From the NCBI GenBank assembly GCA_943369355.1, contig CALRMX020000005.1, forward strand, positions 1-64,000: a stretch of DNA of 64,000 nucleotides, in the 5' to 3' direction. A program made the translations under genes and the position numbers. Numbering within the stretch: the first letter of the stretch is position 1; every line of letters begins with the position of its first letter. Shown in pieces: positions 34,112 through 42,890 of the stretch. The notes under the pieces are model-generated. The model was given only the letters and a program-made list of their open reading frames with translations, did no database searches and was not told where the DNA came from. The stretch is from UBA7662 sp943369355 (GTDB lineage Bacteria; Bacteroidota; Bacteroidia; UBA7662).

Positions 34112-35347
34112 ATGTCGCGTTCATTAGAACCGGCTCGTCTGGCCACCATTTTCTTCACCGTTTTCCTCGATATGCTGGGCATAGGCATAATCATTCCCAT
34201 CATTGCCCCGCTACTTTTGAATGAAGACACGCCCCTTTTGCATCCCTCTGTCACATTTCAGGAGCGTACCTTTATCATGGGTTTGTTGATCTCAAGCTTT
34301 AGCATTGCCCAGTTTTTCGGCTCTTCCGTTTTGGGAAGTTTGTCGGATCGTTTTGGGCGAAAACCCGTGCTTCTCGCTTCCATCACCGGCACTATGCTTG
34401 GGTATTTGTTGCTGGGTATGGGCATAGTCACCGGTCAATTGTGGTTGCTGTTTGTTGGTCGCATACTCGATGGATTTATGGCTGGCAACTTGGCCGTTAT
34501 GTATTCTGCGATTGCCGACATCAGCGAGCCTAGTTCCAAAAGCAAAAATTTCGGTCTCGTAGGTGCGGCTTTTGGCCTTGGATTCGTGATAGGCCCCTTT
34601 GCTGGCGGCCAGCTTGCCAACAACCAGCTCGTGTCTTGGTTCAACTATGCCACTCCTTTTTGGGTCGCAGCAGCGCTAAGCATGGTGAATGTAGTTTTAA
34701 TCATGCTTTTTTTTGGCGAAACTATTCAGCAAAAAGTACACAAGCCACTCCGATGGAGTACGGGTATAGTGAATATTAGGAATGCCTTTCAAAATGTAAA
34801 ACTAAGATCGATTTTTACTGTAAGCTTCCTTTTCGTTTTTGGCTTTACCTTCTTCACCCAATTCTTTCAGGTTTATCTCATTGGTAAATTCAATTTTAGG
34901 GAAGCACAAATTGGCACCCTTTTCGGCTATATGGGGCTCTGGATTGCACTTACACAAGGGCTTTTCATTCGCCCAGTTATGAAAAAGTTTAAACCCCATC
35001 AGGTTATACGATTTGCCGTTCCTTGCATTGCCGTCGCCTTACTGCTATTACTTATCCCTAAAACCAGCAGTACCATCTACTTCATTATCCCATTCGTTTC
35101 TATCTTTCAAGGGTTGACCTCACCCAATATCACCGCCACGGTATCTAATCTGGCCGATGCCGACATTCAAGGTGAAATTTTAGGTATAAATCAGTCGGTC
35201 AACTCTTTCGCGCAGATGTTGCCTCCTTTGATTGGTGGAATTTTGGTTGGCCTAGATATCCGCATGCCCTTGATCATTGCTGCTGTGTTTATGCTTCTAG
35301 CAGCCTGGGTTTTTACCCTTTCTGTTCGAAAATCAAGCACCTATTGA
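34112..35347 (+). CDS. MFS transporter, TetA-like
   Basis: This 411-residue carrier of the major facilitator family has twelve predicted membrane helices. Motif A after helix 2 reads GSLSDRFGRKPVLLAS, and GAAFGLGFVIGPFAGG in helix 5 matches the drug:H+ antiporter motif C region. This suggests efflux of a small molecule, but substrate and direction are not readable. It starts one base after the psd stop, so it is likely cotranscribed with psd. It ends in a 7-base tail-to-tail overlap with an opposite small gene. Confidence 0.88.
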   Translation: MSRSLEPARLATIFFTVFLDMLGIGIIIPIIAPLLLNEDTPLLHPSVTFQERTFIMGLLISSFSIAQFFGSSVLGSLSDRFGRKPVLLASITGTMLGYLLLGMGIVTGQLWLLFVGRILDGFMAGNLAVMYSAIADISEPSSKSKNFGLVGAAFGLGFVIGPFAGGQLANNQLVSWFNYATPFWVAAALSMVNVVLIMLFFGETIQQKVHKPLRWSTGIVNIRNAFQNVKLRSIFTVSFLFVFGFTFFTQFFQVYLIGKFNFREAQIGTLFGYMGLWIALTQGLFIRPVMKKFKPHQVIRFAVPCIAVALLLLLIPKTSSTIYFIIPFVSIFQGLTSPNITATVSNLADADIQGEILGINQSVNSFAQMLPPLIGGILVGLDIRMPLIIAAVFMLLAAWVFTLSVRKSSTY

Positions 35348-35868
35348 CCAGAGGCTTTTTGAATTAACGAGTCATCACGCCGAATTTGAAAACCTGAAGC
35401 TTCGAGTGTTGTCACGACTATTTTTTCATTTTCTGGTAAAATACGGTAGATAAACTCCTTGGTTGGATGTAGCTCCATTTCTCCTAGGTGTTCATGAAGC
35501 TCTTCTGGAAGCCATGCCAATATCTCTTGTTCGGGCAAAGGCATGTATTCACCTTCATCCCAGCCAGGAAGCACGTCGGTTGTAAATGGATCGTCGGGAT
35601 GAGGGAGCTCCAAATCGGTAATGTAGCTACTCAAATCTTCTCCCATTTTGTAGTTCGGATAAAGTGCTTCGTGGCCTAATATTTCAAGGATTTCGAGAAT
35701 TAACTCGTCAAAATCATCCTGTGAGCTCAAGCGTATGAAATCGGCCCACGTTTCAGAGCTTTGAATGGCCTCCCATTTACGTGCCCACCTGATGGCTTCC
35801 TCTTCGCGTATAATGACAAGGTTGTCGCCTAAAATTCCATAAACAAGTTGATTTTCTGGAGTAGCCAT
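35341..35868 (-). CDS. Hypothetical acidic protein
   Basis: I do not recognise this 175-residue protein. It has no signal peptide or membrane segment, is rich in Glu and Asp, and has several WxxxWxxx-like aromatic spots (EEAIRWARKWEAIQ, ETWADFIRL). The sequence looks like a folded cytosolic protein of alpha/beta content and uses normal codons for this region, so it is probably a real gene. Its stop overlaps the MFS stop on the other strand. A weak -7 element (CATATTTG, one mismatch) lies about 20 bases upstream. Confidence 0.7.
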   Translation of the reverse strand: MATPENQLVYGILGDNLVIIREEEAIRWARKWEAIQSSETWADFIRLSSQDDFDELILEILEILGHEALYPNYKMGEDLSSYITDLELPHPDDPFTTDVLPGWDEGEYMPLPEQEILAWLPEELHEHLGEMELHPTKEFIYRILPENEKIVVTTLEASGFQIRRDDSLIQKASGQ

Positions 35869-35896
35869 AACAGCAATTTAATGGCGCAAATATGCA

Positions 35897-35925
35897 ATAA
35901 AAAACCACCCCAATAATTGAGGTGG
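35897..35925 (-). terminator. Intrinsic terminator for the CsgG/LPP20 operon
   Basis: On the minus strand the inverted repeat CCACCTCAAT/ATTGGGGTGG (one T-G pair) is followed by a T-run (TTTTTTATT). It lies just after the stop of the last lipoprotein gene at 35950. Confidence 0.78.
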
Positions 35926-35949
35926 TGTATAGATCCTGTGCTATTTTAA

Positions 35950-36537
35950 TCAGTTACCTTTTTCAAGCTTTTCCATTTCCTTGTCGAACGTTTCTTTGAA
36001 CTTTTGATAATCATAATCAATTTTCAAACGCTCATCTTTAGAAAGGCGCTCATTCACGGCAGCCATCACATCCATGCCTGTTAACTCGAGAGCCAAATAC
36101 GTTTTATACGTTCCGGTTGGTGTTTTAGTTAGGCGCTCGCAAATGGTGCGAGTTCCTGTTAACCGTTGGTTAACTACTTCTCTGCTCAAGGACTCAAAGC
36201 GCTCGGCCACTTCTTCTTTGTTGTTAAACTCGCGGCTATTTACATAGTTATCAACTGTAGCCTTGATGGTAGTATTGATGGAAGACGCTAATTGTGTACG
36301 TGCTTCATTGAGCGCTTTACGCTTAGAAGTATTCTGGTCCATGCTCTCTCCTACCGCATTTGCGCGAAAGAACTCTTTCGTGCTGAAATACTCAGCTCCC
36401 GAGCAATACAATTTAACTTCAATTTCTCCCTGCGTTTGTGGAGTAGATACCTCGGCGGCTTTTTTGCTTTTACAACCCGTTGTAAAAAGTACTAGTCCGA
36501 GTACCAATACCGAAAGCGGTTTAAAATAATTTTTCAT
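35950..36537 (-). CDS. LPP20-like lipoprotein (third gene of CsgG operon)
   Basis: This 195-residue protein has a lipoprotein signal (lipobox TTGC, Cys about 22). After a short linker the sequence resembles the LPP20-type domain: a charged GAEYFSTKEFFRANAVGESMDQNTSKRKALNEARTQLASSINTTI segment in which residues after a Gly-rich start form a long helix, then VNQRLTGTRTICERL and TYKTYLALELTG. It ends in a charged helix. It lies 29 bases after the LPP20 protein upstream and directly before a terminator. The role is unknown; in flagellar and curli systems LPP20 relatives assemble beside CsgG-like pores. Confidence 0.7.
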   Translation of the reverse strand: MKNYFKPLSVLVLGLVLFTTGCKSKKAAEVSTPQTQGEIEVKLYCSGAEYFSTKEFFRANAVGESMDQNTSKRKALNEARTQLASSINTTIKATVDNYVNSREFNNKEEVAERFESLSREVVNQRLTGTRTICERLTKTPTGTYKTYLALELTGMDVMAAVNERLSKDERLKIDYDYQKFKETFDKEMEKLEKGN

Positions 36538-36566
36538 ACGATGGGTTTTTAAATTCTATGTGAGGA

Positions 36567-37946
36567 TTATTGGTTGAAGATAGTTTTTGAGAGTTTTGGA
36601 ATCACTGTAGTTTCCAAATCAGATGCGGCACGTTTTAATACAGCTTCTTCTGCTTTTTCAAAGTCAAGTTGAACCCCTCTCAGATTGCTCAATTTTTGAC
36701 TATATCGTTCATTTCCGACTTTGTCTAACAGCGTAAGTTGTGCGTCGAGCAGTACGGTAAACATGCCGTTGTTCACCGTTCCTTTCCGTGTTTGCGCCGA
36801 AAACTGGCAAATAAAATCGGCTCTGGCTGCGTCGTTCGTCGTTTGAAAGCCATCTGCTAATAGTCTGCGCCTGATGGCATTTTGTAGCTGAGTCGATACG
36901 CTATCGCCATTTAGCTTCACCTCACGGCTGGCAATAAACACGGTTGGCCTACTCACTTCAAGTTGAATCCGTTCTTGAGGTAATGCCTGCGGGTCGACCG
37001 CGCTTAGCCAAAGCTTATAATTGGGCTGATTGCGTAACATGGTTTCTAAATCTGCTTCGATGAGGATTTCCTGAACCGCTTCTTTAGAACCGATGTGGCT
37101 AATTCGAAGCTTAAGGATACCTTGGTCATCGGTAGTGCTCCCGCCAACAATGGTGCCATTTCCTTGTGAAAATCTAATCTTCAGTGGAAAATTAGCCATC
37201 GGGCTATTTTTTGCATCCGTACGTATCACTCTTACGGATATTTCATCTTGCACCTGGTGGGCAGCCTTTGCTTGAATTCGCTTCGGATTAGCGCGGATAC
37301 TGATTTCACGTAAATTCCGAGCCATACTGGCAATGAGTTCATTTCCGAGGTAGACTTCTTTTCCTGCAATGTTGGTTTCTAGAGGTTCGTTTAGATAGGC
37401 CTTTATGGTTTCGAGTGCTCTGATGTGCAGCCCCAATCCCTCTCCTGGCCTCCCCTCGGCTAAGGCAGCTTGCGCCTTTTCAAAATGGTCTAAAGCCAGT
37501 CTTTTGGCTTGTTCCATTTTTTGCTGCTTCTGCCTTTGGTATTCTGCAGCCGACAAGCGGTAATATACCCAGTACTCGTTCGCGTTCTGCCAGGTAGCCA
37601 CCACTTCATACGTTTCTAATTGTACTGTACTCGTAAGTTTGGTAAACGAACGGAATTCATCACTAAAGACCCTATTTCGTTCGAGTTGTGATTGTACCGA
37701 ATTGGCTTGAACGGTCACCGTGATTTGACTCACCAAATCATTCAGCGCATTTCTTTTCGCCAGCTCAATATGATCGAAACTTGATGCTGATTTTCGAGCT
37801 ACGCCAATACCAATGTAATATCCAGCATCAATAGGTCTCGACTCAACCCAATCGGGACGTACCTCCACTACTGGGGGAGTTGTTGCTTGTCGAGATGATC
37901 CACATGCAACGATTAAAAGTGCGATGAATAGATACAGGGTTCTCAT
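36567..37946 (-). CDS. LPP20-domain lipoprotein with Ig-like and FlgT/CsgG-like parts
   Basis: This 459-residue protein has a lipobox Cys near residue 15 (VACG). Residues about 30-140 resemble the LPP20 domain (RPDWVESRP, GYYIGIGVARKSASSFDHIELAKRNALNDLVSQI), and a coiled-coil-like segment follows (about 133-170). Residues about 230-300 look like a bacterial Ig-like or carboxypeptidase-regulatory fold (FPLKIRFSQGNGTIVGGSTTDDQGILKL). The last 120 residues have a beta-alpha pattern reminiscent of CsgG/FlgT middle domains. The start overlaps the CsgG gene stop (ATGA). The domain reading is from pattern and is only moderately sure. Confidence 0.72.
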   Translation of the reverse strand: MRTLYLFIALLIVACGSSRQATTPPVVEVRPDWVESRPIDAGYYIGIGVARKSASSFDHIELAKRNALNDLVSQITVTVQANSVQSQLERNRVFSDEFRSFTKLTSTVQLETYEVVATWQNANEYWVYYRLSAAEYQRQKQQKMEQAKRLALDHFEKAQAALAEGRPGEGLGLHIRALETIKAYLNEPLETNIAGKEVYLGNELIASMARNLREISIRANPKRIQAKAAHQVQDEISVRVIRTDAKNSPMANFPLKIRFSQGNGTIVGGSTTDDQGILKLRISHIGSKEAVQEILIEADLETMLRNQPNYKLWLSAVDPQALPQERIQLEVSRPTVFIASREVKLNGDSVSTQLQNAIRRRLLADGFQTTNDAARADFICQFSAQTRKGTVNNGMFTVLLDAQLTLLDKVGNERYSQKLSNLRGVQLDFEKAEEAVLKRAASDLETTVIPKLSKTIFNQ

Positions 37947-39340
37947 TGCATACGGGCGAGTTCAAAACTCACAATTTGGTTGGCGACTTTCGAACTTATT
38001 CGATTTTGTACCGTTACGAGCATTTCACTTATGGGCTTAAAGTCGCGTTTGGCCGACAAAAGTTGCTCCACCTCACGTTTTTGACTGAAGCTCGTAAAAA
38101 TTTTATCAGAAGGGTGGGCTTCATTTCTGGAACGCCATTGCCCAGCAAAAAGGTTTTTTGCATTTCCGTCGTAGCTGATGTAACGAACTTCATCGCGTTC
38201 GTTAAATTCTACTACATCCGATACCATCACCGAACCAGTTTCGGTACTGATCAGCTGGTACTGAATTTTCATTCGTAGACTGCTCGAACCCTGAAACTCA
38301 GAGTACATCACCTTGCGGTATCTGGTTTGCAGCTCCATTTTTTTATTGGTAGGGTTGTATACTTTTTCTTGATACGATTCATATCCAGTTCGCTCAATAT
38401 GACGCATGCTCGGTGATACCACCCCAAAATCAAGCACTTTTCCAGTTAAAATGGCCTTTGCTCCCATTAGTTCACCCGCGGTAACAGCAAAATTTTCATT
38501 GTCACTATTGGCCAAGCTCAGCTTTTGCTCTTTGTAAATTCGTTCTGTATTTTCTCTATCAATAATTACCAAAAACTCGTTTCGCGAACTCGTTAGCTCA
38601 CTAATGATATAGCTCCCAACCGATATGGGATAAGCATAACTCGAGGTGTTTTCAAAGGGCAAAACGGCAATCGTAATAGTAGCCCGTTCCTTGGATGTAC
38701 GTCTTAATTCTTGAACATCTTTGTAGTTGGGATCCAGACCATGTACTTTTTCAAAGCCGATATATGCTTTTCTAAAATTCCCTCCTTCGTAGTTTTTCAA
38801 TGCATCATCGTAGGTGGGTATGATGATCGACATTTTTTTCAGAGAGCCTACGTCTTTGTAGCTCGGATCTAACTGAGTAATTTCTTGGAACCGCGATTCT
38901 GCATCTCGGAACTTCTTTTCTTCTAAAAGCGCTTGACCTTGATTGTAAAGTTTTTCAAGGTATTTGGCTAAATCTTCATCGTAATAGCTCCTGTAGTAGG
39001 TCGGAAAATCGAGCTCAACATTGTAAGCACTTACATTATTAAAAAACTTCTCAGCTTGCCTAAAAGCATACACCGATGTTCTCAAGTCATCACTACCATG
39101 TGCCTTATAAAACTTGTCGAGGTATTGATTTAATGCCTTTTGCCCTGAATTACGAAGTCCTACCCGAGCATCTATGTAGGTACGGTCATTGGCCAAGGCC
39201 TGCATGAATGCAAAAGCAGCTTCGTCGTGTATGCCCGCTTCCGCCAGTTTATTGCCCTTTTTGGTAAAACTCTTGCTCGCCGAACAAGCCACCATTAAAC
39301 CGGCGATAAGCAGTAGGTTAAGTACGTGTAGTGGTTTCAT
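37943..39340 (-). CDS. CsgG-family outer-membrane lipoprotein with TPR region
   Basis: The ATG at 39340 is preferred over an in-frame TTG at 39346, giving 465 residues and the lipobox VAC (Cys about 19). Residues about 30-210 form tetratricopeptide-like helices (GNKLAEAGIHDEAAFAFMQAL, GQALLEEKKFRDAESRFQEITQLDP, YEGGNFRKAYIGFEKVHGLDP). From about 220 on, a CsgG domain is seen (TITIAVLPFENTSS, SVGSYIISELTSSRNEFLVIIDRENTERIYKEQKLSL, GAKAILTGKVLDFG). CsgG proteins form outer-membrane rings that export curli subunits in enterics. No CsgA/B/E/F is in the window. It heads a three-gene operon behind a perfect -7 element. Confidence 0.83.
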   Translation of the reverse strand: MKPLHVLNLLLIAGLMVACSASKSFTKKGNKLAEAGIHDEAAFAFMQALANDRTYIDARVGLRNSGQKALNQYLDKFYKAHGSDDLRTSVYAFRQAEKFFNNVSAYNVELDFPTYYRSYYDEDLAKYLEKLYNQGQALLEEKKFRDAESRFQEITQLDPSYKDVGSLKKMSIIIPTYDDALKNYEGGNFRKAYIGFEKVHGLDPNYKDVQELRRTSKERATITIAVLPFENTSSYAYPISVGSYIISELTSSRNEFLVIIDRENTERIYKEQKLSLANSDNENFAVTAGELMGAKAILTGKVLDFGVVSPSMRHIERTGYESYQEKVYNPTNKKMELQTRYRKVMYSEFQGSSSLRMKIQYQLISTETGSVMVSDVVEFNERDEVRYISYDGNAKNLFAGQWRSRNEAHPSDKIFTSFSQKREVEQLLSAKRDFKPISEMLVTVQNRISSKVANQIVSFELARMQ

Positions 39341-39350
39341 AGGCAATAAA

Positions 39351-39358
39351 CAAAATTA
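39351..39358 (-). promoter_or_regulatory. Putative -7 promoter element for the CsgG operon
   Basis: The minus strand reads TAATTTTG, a perfect TAnnTTTG match, 10 bases before the ATG at 39340. It overlaps no other gene. Confidence 0.5.
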
Positions 39359-39406
39359 GGAAATGCGTTGGGTTTGCTGGTATTGCCTTTCAAGTATTGT
39401 ACCAAC

Positions 39407-39883
39407 TCATTTTATCCAAACTGCAATAATTAGCCATATCACGTACAAGCAGTAAGCTAACTTCAAAAAAACTCCAGCTAAAAATCCCAGAAAAGAGCCA
39501 ATTGCTGATTTGAAGGCTTGATTACGGGATGAACCTTGGATTAGTTCTCCAACAAAAGCACCTAAAAAAGGGCCGACTATAATCCCTAAAGGTGGCGTAA
39601 AAAGTCCAAGTAACAAACCAACCATAGAGCCTCTTTCACCCGACTTCGTTCCTCCAAATCGCTTAGTGCCCCAAATGGGTATAAAATAATCGAGTACTGT
39701 AATCCCAGCTACGATGAGGCCATGAACTACTAATGTTTGTATACTGAAGGTGCCACCCGGATAAAAATACAACAGAAGCATGGCCCCCCAAGCGATTGGA
39801 GGTCCAGGTAAGATGGGTAAAAAGCTTCCCGCTGCACCCACTATGGCGGCAAGAATGGCGATTAGGTAAACCAAATTTTCCAT
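39407..39883 (-). CDS. DUF456 membrane protein
   Basis: This 158-residue integral membrane protein has about four hydrophobic segments and the DUF456 pattern: FLPILPGPPIAWGAML, then DYFIPIWGTKRFGGTKSGERGSMVGLLLGLF and GIIVGPFLGAFVGEL. The Gly-rich loops (GGTKSG, GPFLGAFVGE) are the conserved family parts. Function is unknown. It is a single-gene unit, upstream and divergent of the polysaccharide locus manC gene. Confidence 0.9.
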   Translation of the reverse strand: MENLVYLIAILAAIVGAAGSFLPILPGPPIAWGAMLLLYFYPGGTFSIQTLVVHGLIVAGITVLDYFIPIWGTKRFGGTKSGERGSMVGLLLGLFTPPLGIIVGPFLGAFVGELIQGSSRNQAFKSAIGSFLGFLAGVFLKLAYCLYVIWLIIAVWIK

Positions 39884-40015
39884 GTCAGATAGTTGAGTTT
39901 AGCCGATTGATATTAAAACAAATAAAATCATGCTTTCGCTGAAGATAATAACTTGAGCTACATGGTTGAAATAAATTTAAGAACACATGTACAAATGAAA
40001 TAATCCAGCATTGGC

Positions 40016-40023
40016 TATCTTTG
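40016..40023 (+). promoter_or_regulatory. Putative -7 promoter element for manC (40027)
   Basis: TATCTTTG is a perfect TAnnTTTG match that ends 3 bases before the ATG at 40027. This argues against the longer TTG start at 40021, which would lie inside the box. Confidence 0.4.
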
Positions 40024-40026
40024 AAG

Positions 40027-41322
40027 ATGATCAATTTGATACTTTCTGGAGGGAGCGGAACTCGTTTATGGCCGCTGTCCCGCAAGCTCATGCCCAAACA
40101 ATTCTATCCTCTTTTTGAAGATCAAACACTCTTTGAATTAACTATTGAACGTAATGCAGGCTTTTGCAGTGACTTTTGGATTGTAACCAATCAAGAGCAG
40201 GCCATACTTGCAGAGTCACAGCTTGGAGAGCATGAAGCCAGATTTATTCTTGAACCAGTAGGTAGGAACACAGCACCTGCTATAGCCTTAGTTTGTCATC
40301 TATTGCCATCTGAAACGCTAGTATTGGTAACGCCGAGTGATCATCTGATTAAAAAGCAAGGGGTATATGAAAAGACGATAGCAAGGGCCAAGAAACTTGC
40401 TGAAGAGGGGTATTTAGTGACATTTGGAATTCAGCCCACGTATGCTGAAACCGGATACGGATATATCGATTCAGAAGGCGAATTGGTCAAATCCTTTAAG
40501 GAAAAACCAGATAAAGAAACTGCTGAAGAGTACCTCGCCAAAGGAAATTTTTTATGGAATAGCGGAATGTTTTGTTTTCAAGCAGGGGTGTTTCTTGAAG
40601 AATTGCAAAAATATAGTCCCGAAGTGTTTACTCACTCAAAAAAAGCACTTGAGGGTCTTGACACCAAATCCTACACCGTTGCTGTTGAATTGGAGGCCAT
40701 GAAATCAATTCCTGAGATTAGCATCGACTATGGAGTTATGGAAAAAAGTGATCGCGTAAGAGTGGTTCCTGCTGATATTGGGTGGAGCGATTTAGGTAGT
40801 TTTGATGCGCTTTATGAAGAAATTCCGAAAGATGAGCTGGGCAACACAATTGCAGAACATACCCACTTTTTAGGTGCTAAACAAAATTTAGTTTTCAACC
40901 GCAGCGACAGCAGATTGATTCTATTAGACGTAGAAGACTTGTTAGTAGTAAAAACGCAAACAGCTACCCTGATTGGAAAGCGTGGTTTATCGCAAAACGT
41001 AAAAAAAGCGGTAGATTTTCTCAAGGGGGAAAATGCTTGGGAATTGAATACACACGATACGCTAGTCATGCCATATGGTATTCAAAGAGTGATTTCTTCA
41101 ACTCCTGAATATGAGCTCTTAGAACTTTTTTTACACCCAGGAGAAAGTATCCACACGCGCGAGGGGGAGCCTATAAGCATTCAACTCATTTCAGGAAGCT
41201 TGAGCATCAATGATAAACCCATGATTATTGGTCAATCTTTTCTAGAGAAAAAAGACGAATTGCATCTTTTTAATCCTGATCAAGAGCAGCCGTGTTTACT
41301 CCTAATTACCCATCTTCATTGA
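40027..41322 (+). CDS. manC: Mannose-1-phosphate guanylyltransferase / phosphomannose isomerase type
   Basis: This 431-residue protein makes GDP-mannose for the adjoining polysaccharide locus. The nucleotidyltransferase motif LSGGSGTRLWPLSRKLMPKQF is at the start, with EPVGRNTAPAIALV, TPSDHLI, GYGYID, FKEKPD and FLWNSGMF following. Residues about 345-431 form a compact cupin (YGIQRVISSTPEYELLELFLHPGES, then QLISGSLSI) as in bifunctional ManC-PMI proteins, but it is short and lacks an obvious set of zinc histidines, so isomerase activity is doubtful. A TTG at 40021 is the less likely start. Confidence 0.9.
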   Translation: MINLILSGGSGTRLWPLSRKLMPKQFYPLFEDQTLFELTIERNAGFCSDFWIVTNQEQAILAESQLGEHEARFILEPVGRNTAPAIALVCHLLPSETLVLVTPSDHLIKKQGVYEKTIARAKKLAEEGYLVTFGIQPTYAETGYGYIDSEGELVKSFKEKPDKETAEEYLAKGNFLWNSGMFCFQAGVFLEELQKYSPEVFTHSKKALEGLDTKSYTVAVELEAMKSIPEISIDYGVMEKSDRVRVVPADIGWSDLGSFDALYEEIPKDELGNTIAEHTHFLGAKQNLVFNRSDSRLILLDVEDLLVVKTQTATLIGKRGLSQNVKKAVDFLKGENAWELNTHDTLVMPYGIQRVISSTPEYELLELFLHPGESIHTREGEPISIQLISGSLSINDKPMIIGQSFLEKKDELHLFNPDQEQPCLLLITHLH

Positions 41323-42890
41323 AAAAGTATCTCATTTCATTCCTATTATCGACCTTATCAATAATAGCATTCAGTCAGCATCCGAGTCTGAATGTGCCCT
41401 TGAATAGAATTTGGAATTTAGAGTTTGAAAAAAAATATGCGCTTTTAAACGACAAAACACATAACGCTATTTACCCGATGCTTCAAGGGCAATTAGCAGA
41501 TTTAAAAGATTCACTTGCCTCAGAAGAAAAAAGCTGGTGGTATCGTAAAGTATATAAGGAACATTTGGTTGATATTCACAAGGAAGACTGGATGATTCAA
41601 TTAGATCCTCTTGGAGAAATTGAGGTAGGAAGAACAGAAAGTGATGCCGCAAACAGATATACAGGAGCAATTCAGCTTCAAGGTGGTATAGGTTCGAAGT
41701 TTGCCTTTTATACTAGTGTTTTTTCTACTTGGGCATTTTACCCGAACTACCTAACTGCATTTGGTAGAACCTACTCCATTATGCCTGGACAAGGTGATGC
41801 TGTACCTTATACAGAAAAAGGATTCAACCACTTTAATTCTTTGGCTTACATTAGCTTTTCACCTAATAGTCATTTTAATTTTCAGTTTGGGCATGGTAGA
41901 AATTTCATTGGTAACGGCTACCGCTCACTTTTGCTTTCCGATGGCTATTACCCGCATCCCTATTTTCGAATTCTAACTAACATTGGGCCAATTCAATATG
42001 TCTATCTACTCAGCCAGTATACAGATTTGTTAGCGCCAAAATTATCCAAGGAACTGGGTTTTAGGCAAAAATATTCAGCCATTAGTTACTTGGATTGGAG
42101 AATTGGAAAACGTCTTTCTTTAGGGCTGTTTCAAGCTGTTATTTGGCAGGCAGATGACAGCACAGGTAGAAGAGGAATAGACCCTAACTATTTAAATCCA
42201 ATTGTATTTCTTAGACCCATTGAAAGAAATTTAGGCTCAGAAGGTAATATGATTTTAGGGCTGAATTCGAAATTCAAAATTGTGGATGGCCATTTAATAT
42301 ACTTCCAATTCGTTCTAGATGAATTTGACTTCCGTCAACTTCAAGCACAAAATGGATACTGGGCAAATAAATACGGGTATCAGTTAGGTTATAAGGGATT
42401 CGACCTTTTCCACATTCCCAATTTATCGATTAATACGGAATACAACGTTGTGCGGCCTTTCACTTACAGCCATTGGACAAGTCTTACAAATTATAGCCAC
42501 TTTAATGAACCCCTAGCACACCCTTTTGGAGCTAATTTCAGAGAATGGCAAAACTTCATTAACTACCGATTCAAAAGGTACTATTGTCAAATCCAATATA
42601 TGAATGCATTAGTAGGGTTTGATGAAGATGGATTGTCATGGGGACAGAATATTTTTGGCAGCTATTTTATTCGTGTTCGTGAAACAGGAAACGAGATTGG
42701 ACAAGGGCTAACTACCAGAATTCACTTTACTCAAGTAAAATTGGGTTATATACTAAATACACGTACGAATATGCGATTAGAACTTACAGGAAGCAACAGA
42801 AACGCCATTAACAAAAATGAAACTCTCGTAGAAAATTGGTTTACCGTAGGAATATCTACTAATGTTAGGAACCTGTATTTTGACAGATAA
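41319..42890 (+). CDS. Outer-membrane beta-barrel protein, RemB/Wzi-like
   Basis: TTG at 41319 overlaps the manC stop and gives a clean signal peptide (MKKYLISFLLSTLSIIAFSQ). The longer GTG start at 41292 gives a poorer one. The roughly 523-residue mature protein is strand-rich, with FGHGRNFIGNGYRSLLLSDGYYPHPYFRI, a motif I associate with Bacteroidota proteins annotated RemB or as capsule-assembly Wzi-like. By family it would be an outer-membrane barrel involved in surface polysaccharide attachment or gliding. Its 3' end overlaps the convergent ligase gene by 26 bases. Confidence 0.75.
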   Translation: MKKYLISFLLSTLSIIAFSQHPSLNVPLNRIWNLEFEKKYALLNDKTHNAIYPMLQGQLADLKDSLASEEKSWWYRKVYKEHLVDIHKEDWMIQLDPLGEIEVGRTESDAANRYTGAIQLQGGIGSKFAFYTSVFSTWAFYPNYLTAFGRTYSIMPGQGDAVPYTEKGFNHFNSLAYISFSPNSHFNFQFGHGRNFIGNGYRSLLLSDGYYPHPYFRILTNIGPIQYVYLLSQYTDLLAPKLSKELGFRQKYSAISYLDWRIGKRLSLGLFQAVIWQADDSTGRRGIDPNYLNPIVFLRPIERNLGSEGNMILGLNSKFKIVDGHLIYFQFVLDEFDFRQLQAQNGYWANKYGYQLGYKGFDLFHIPNLSINTEYNVVRPFTYSHWTSLTNYSHFNEPLAHPFGANFREWQNFINYRFKRYYCQIQYMNALVGFDEDGLSWGQNIFGSYFIRVRETGNEIGQGLTTRIHFTQVKLGYILNTRTNMRLELTGSNRNAINKNETLVENWFTVGISTNVRNLYFDR

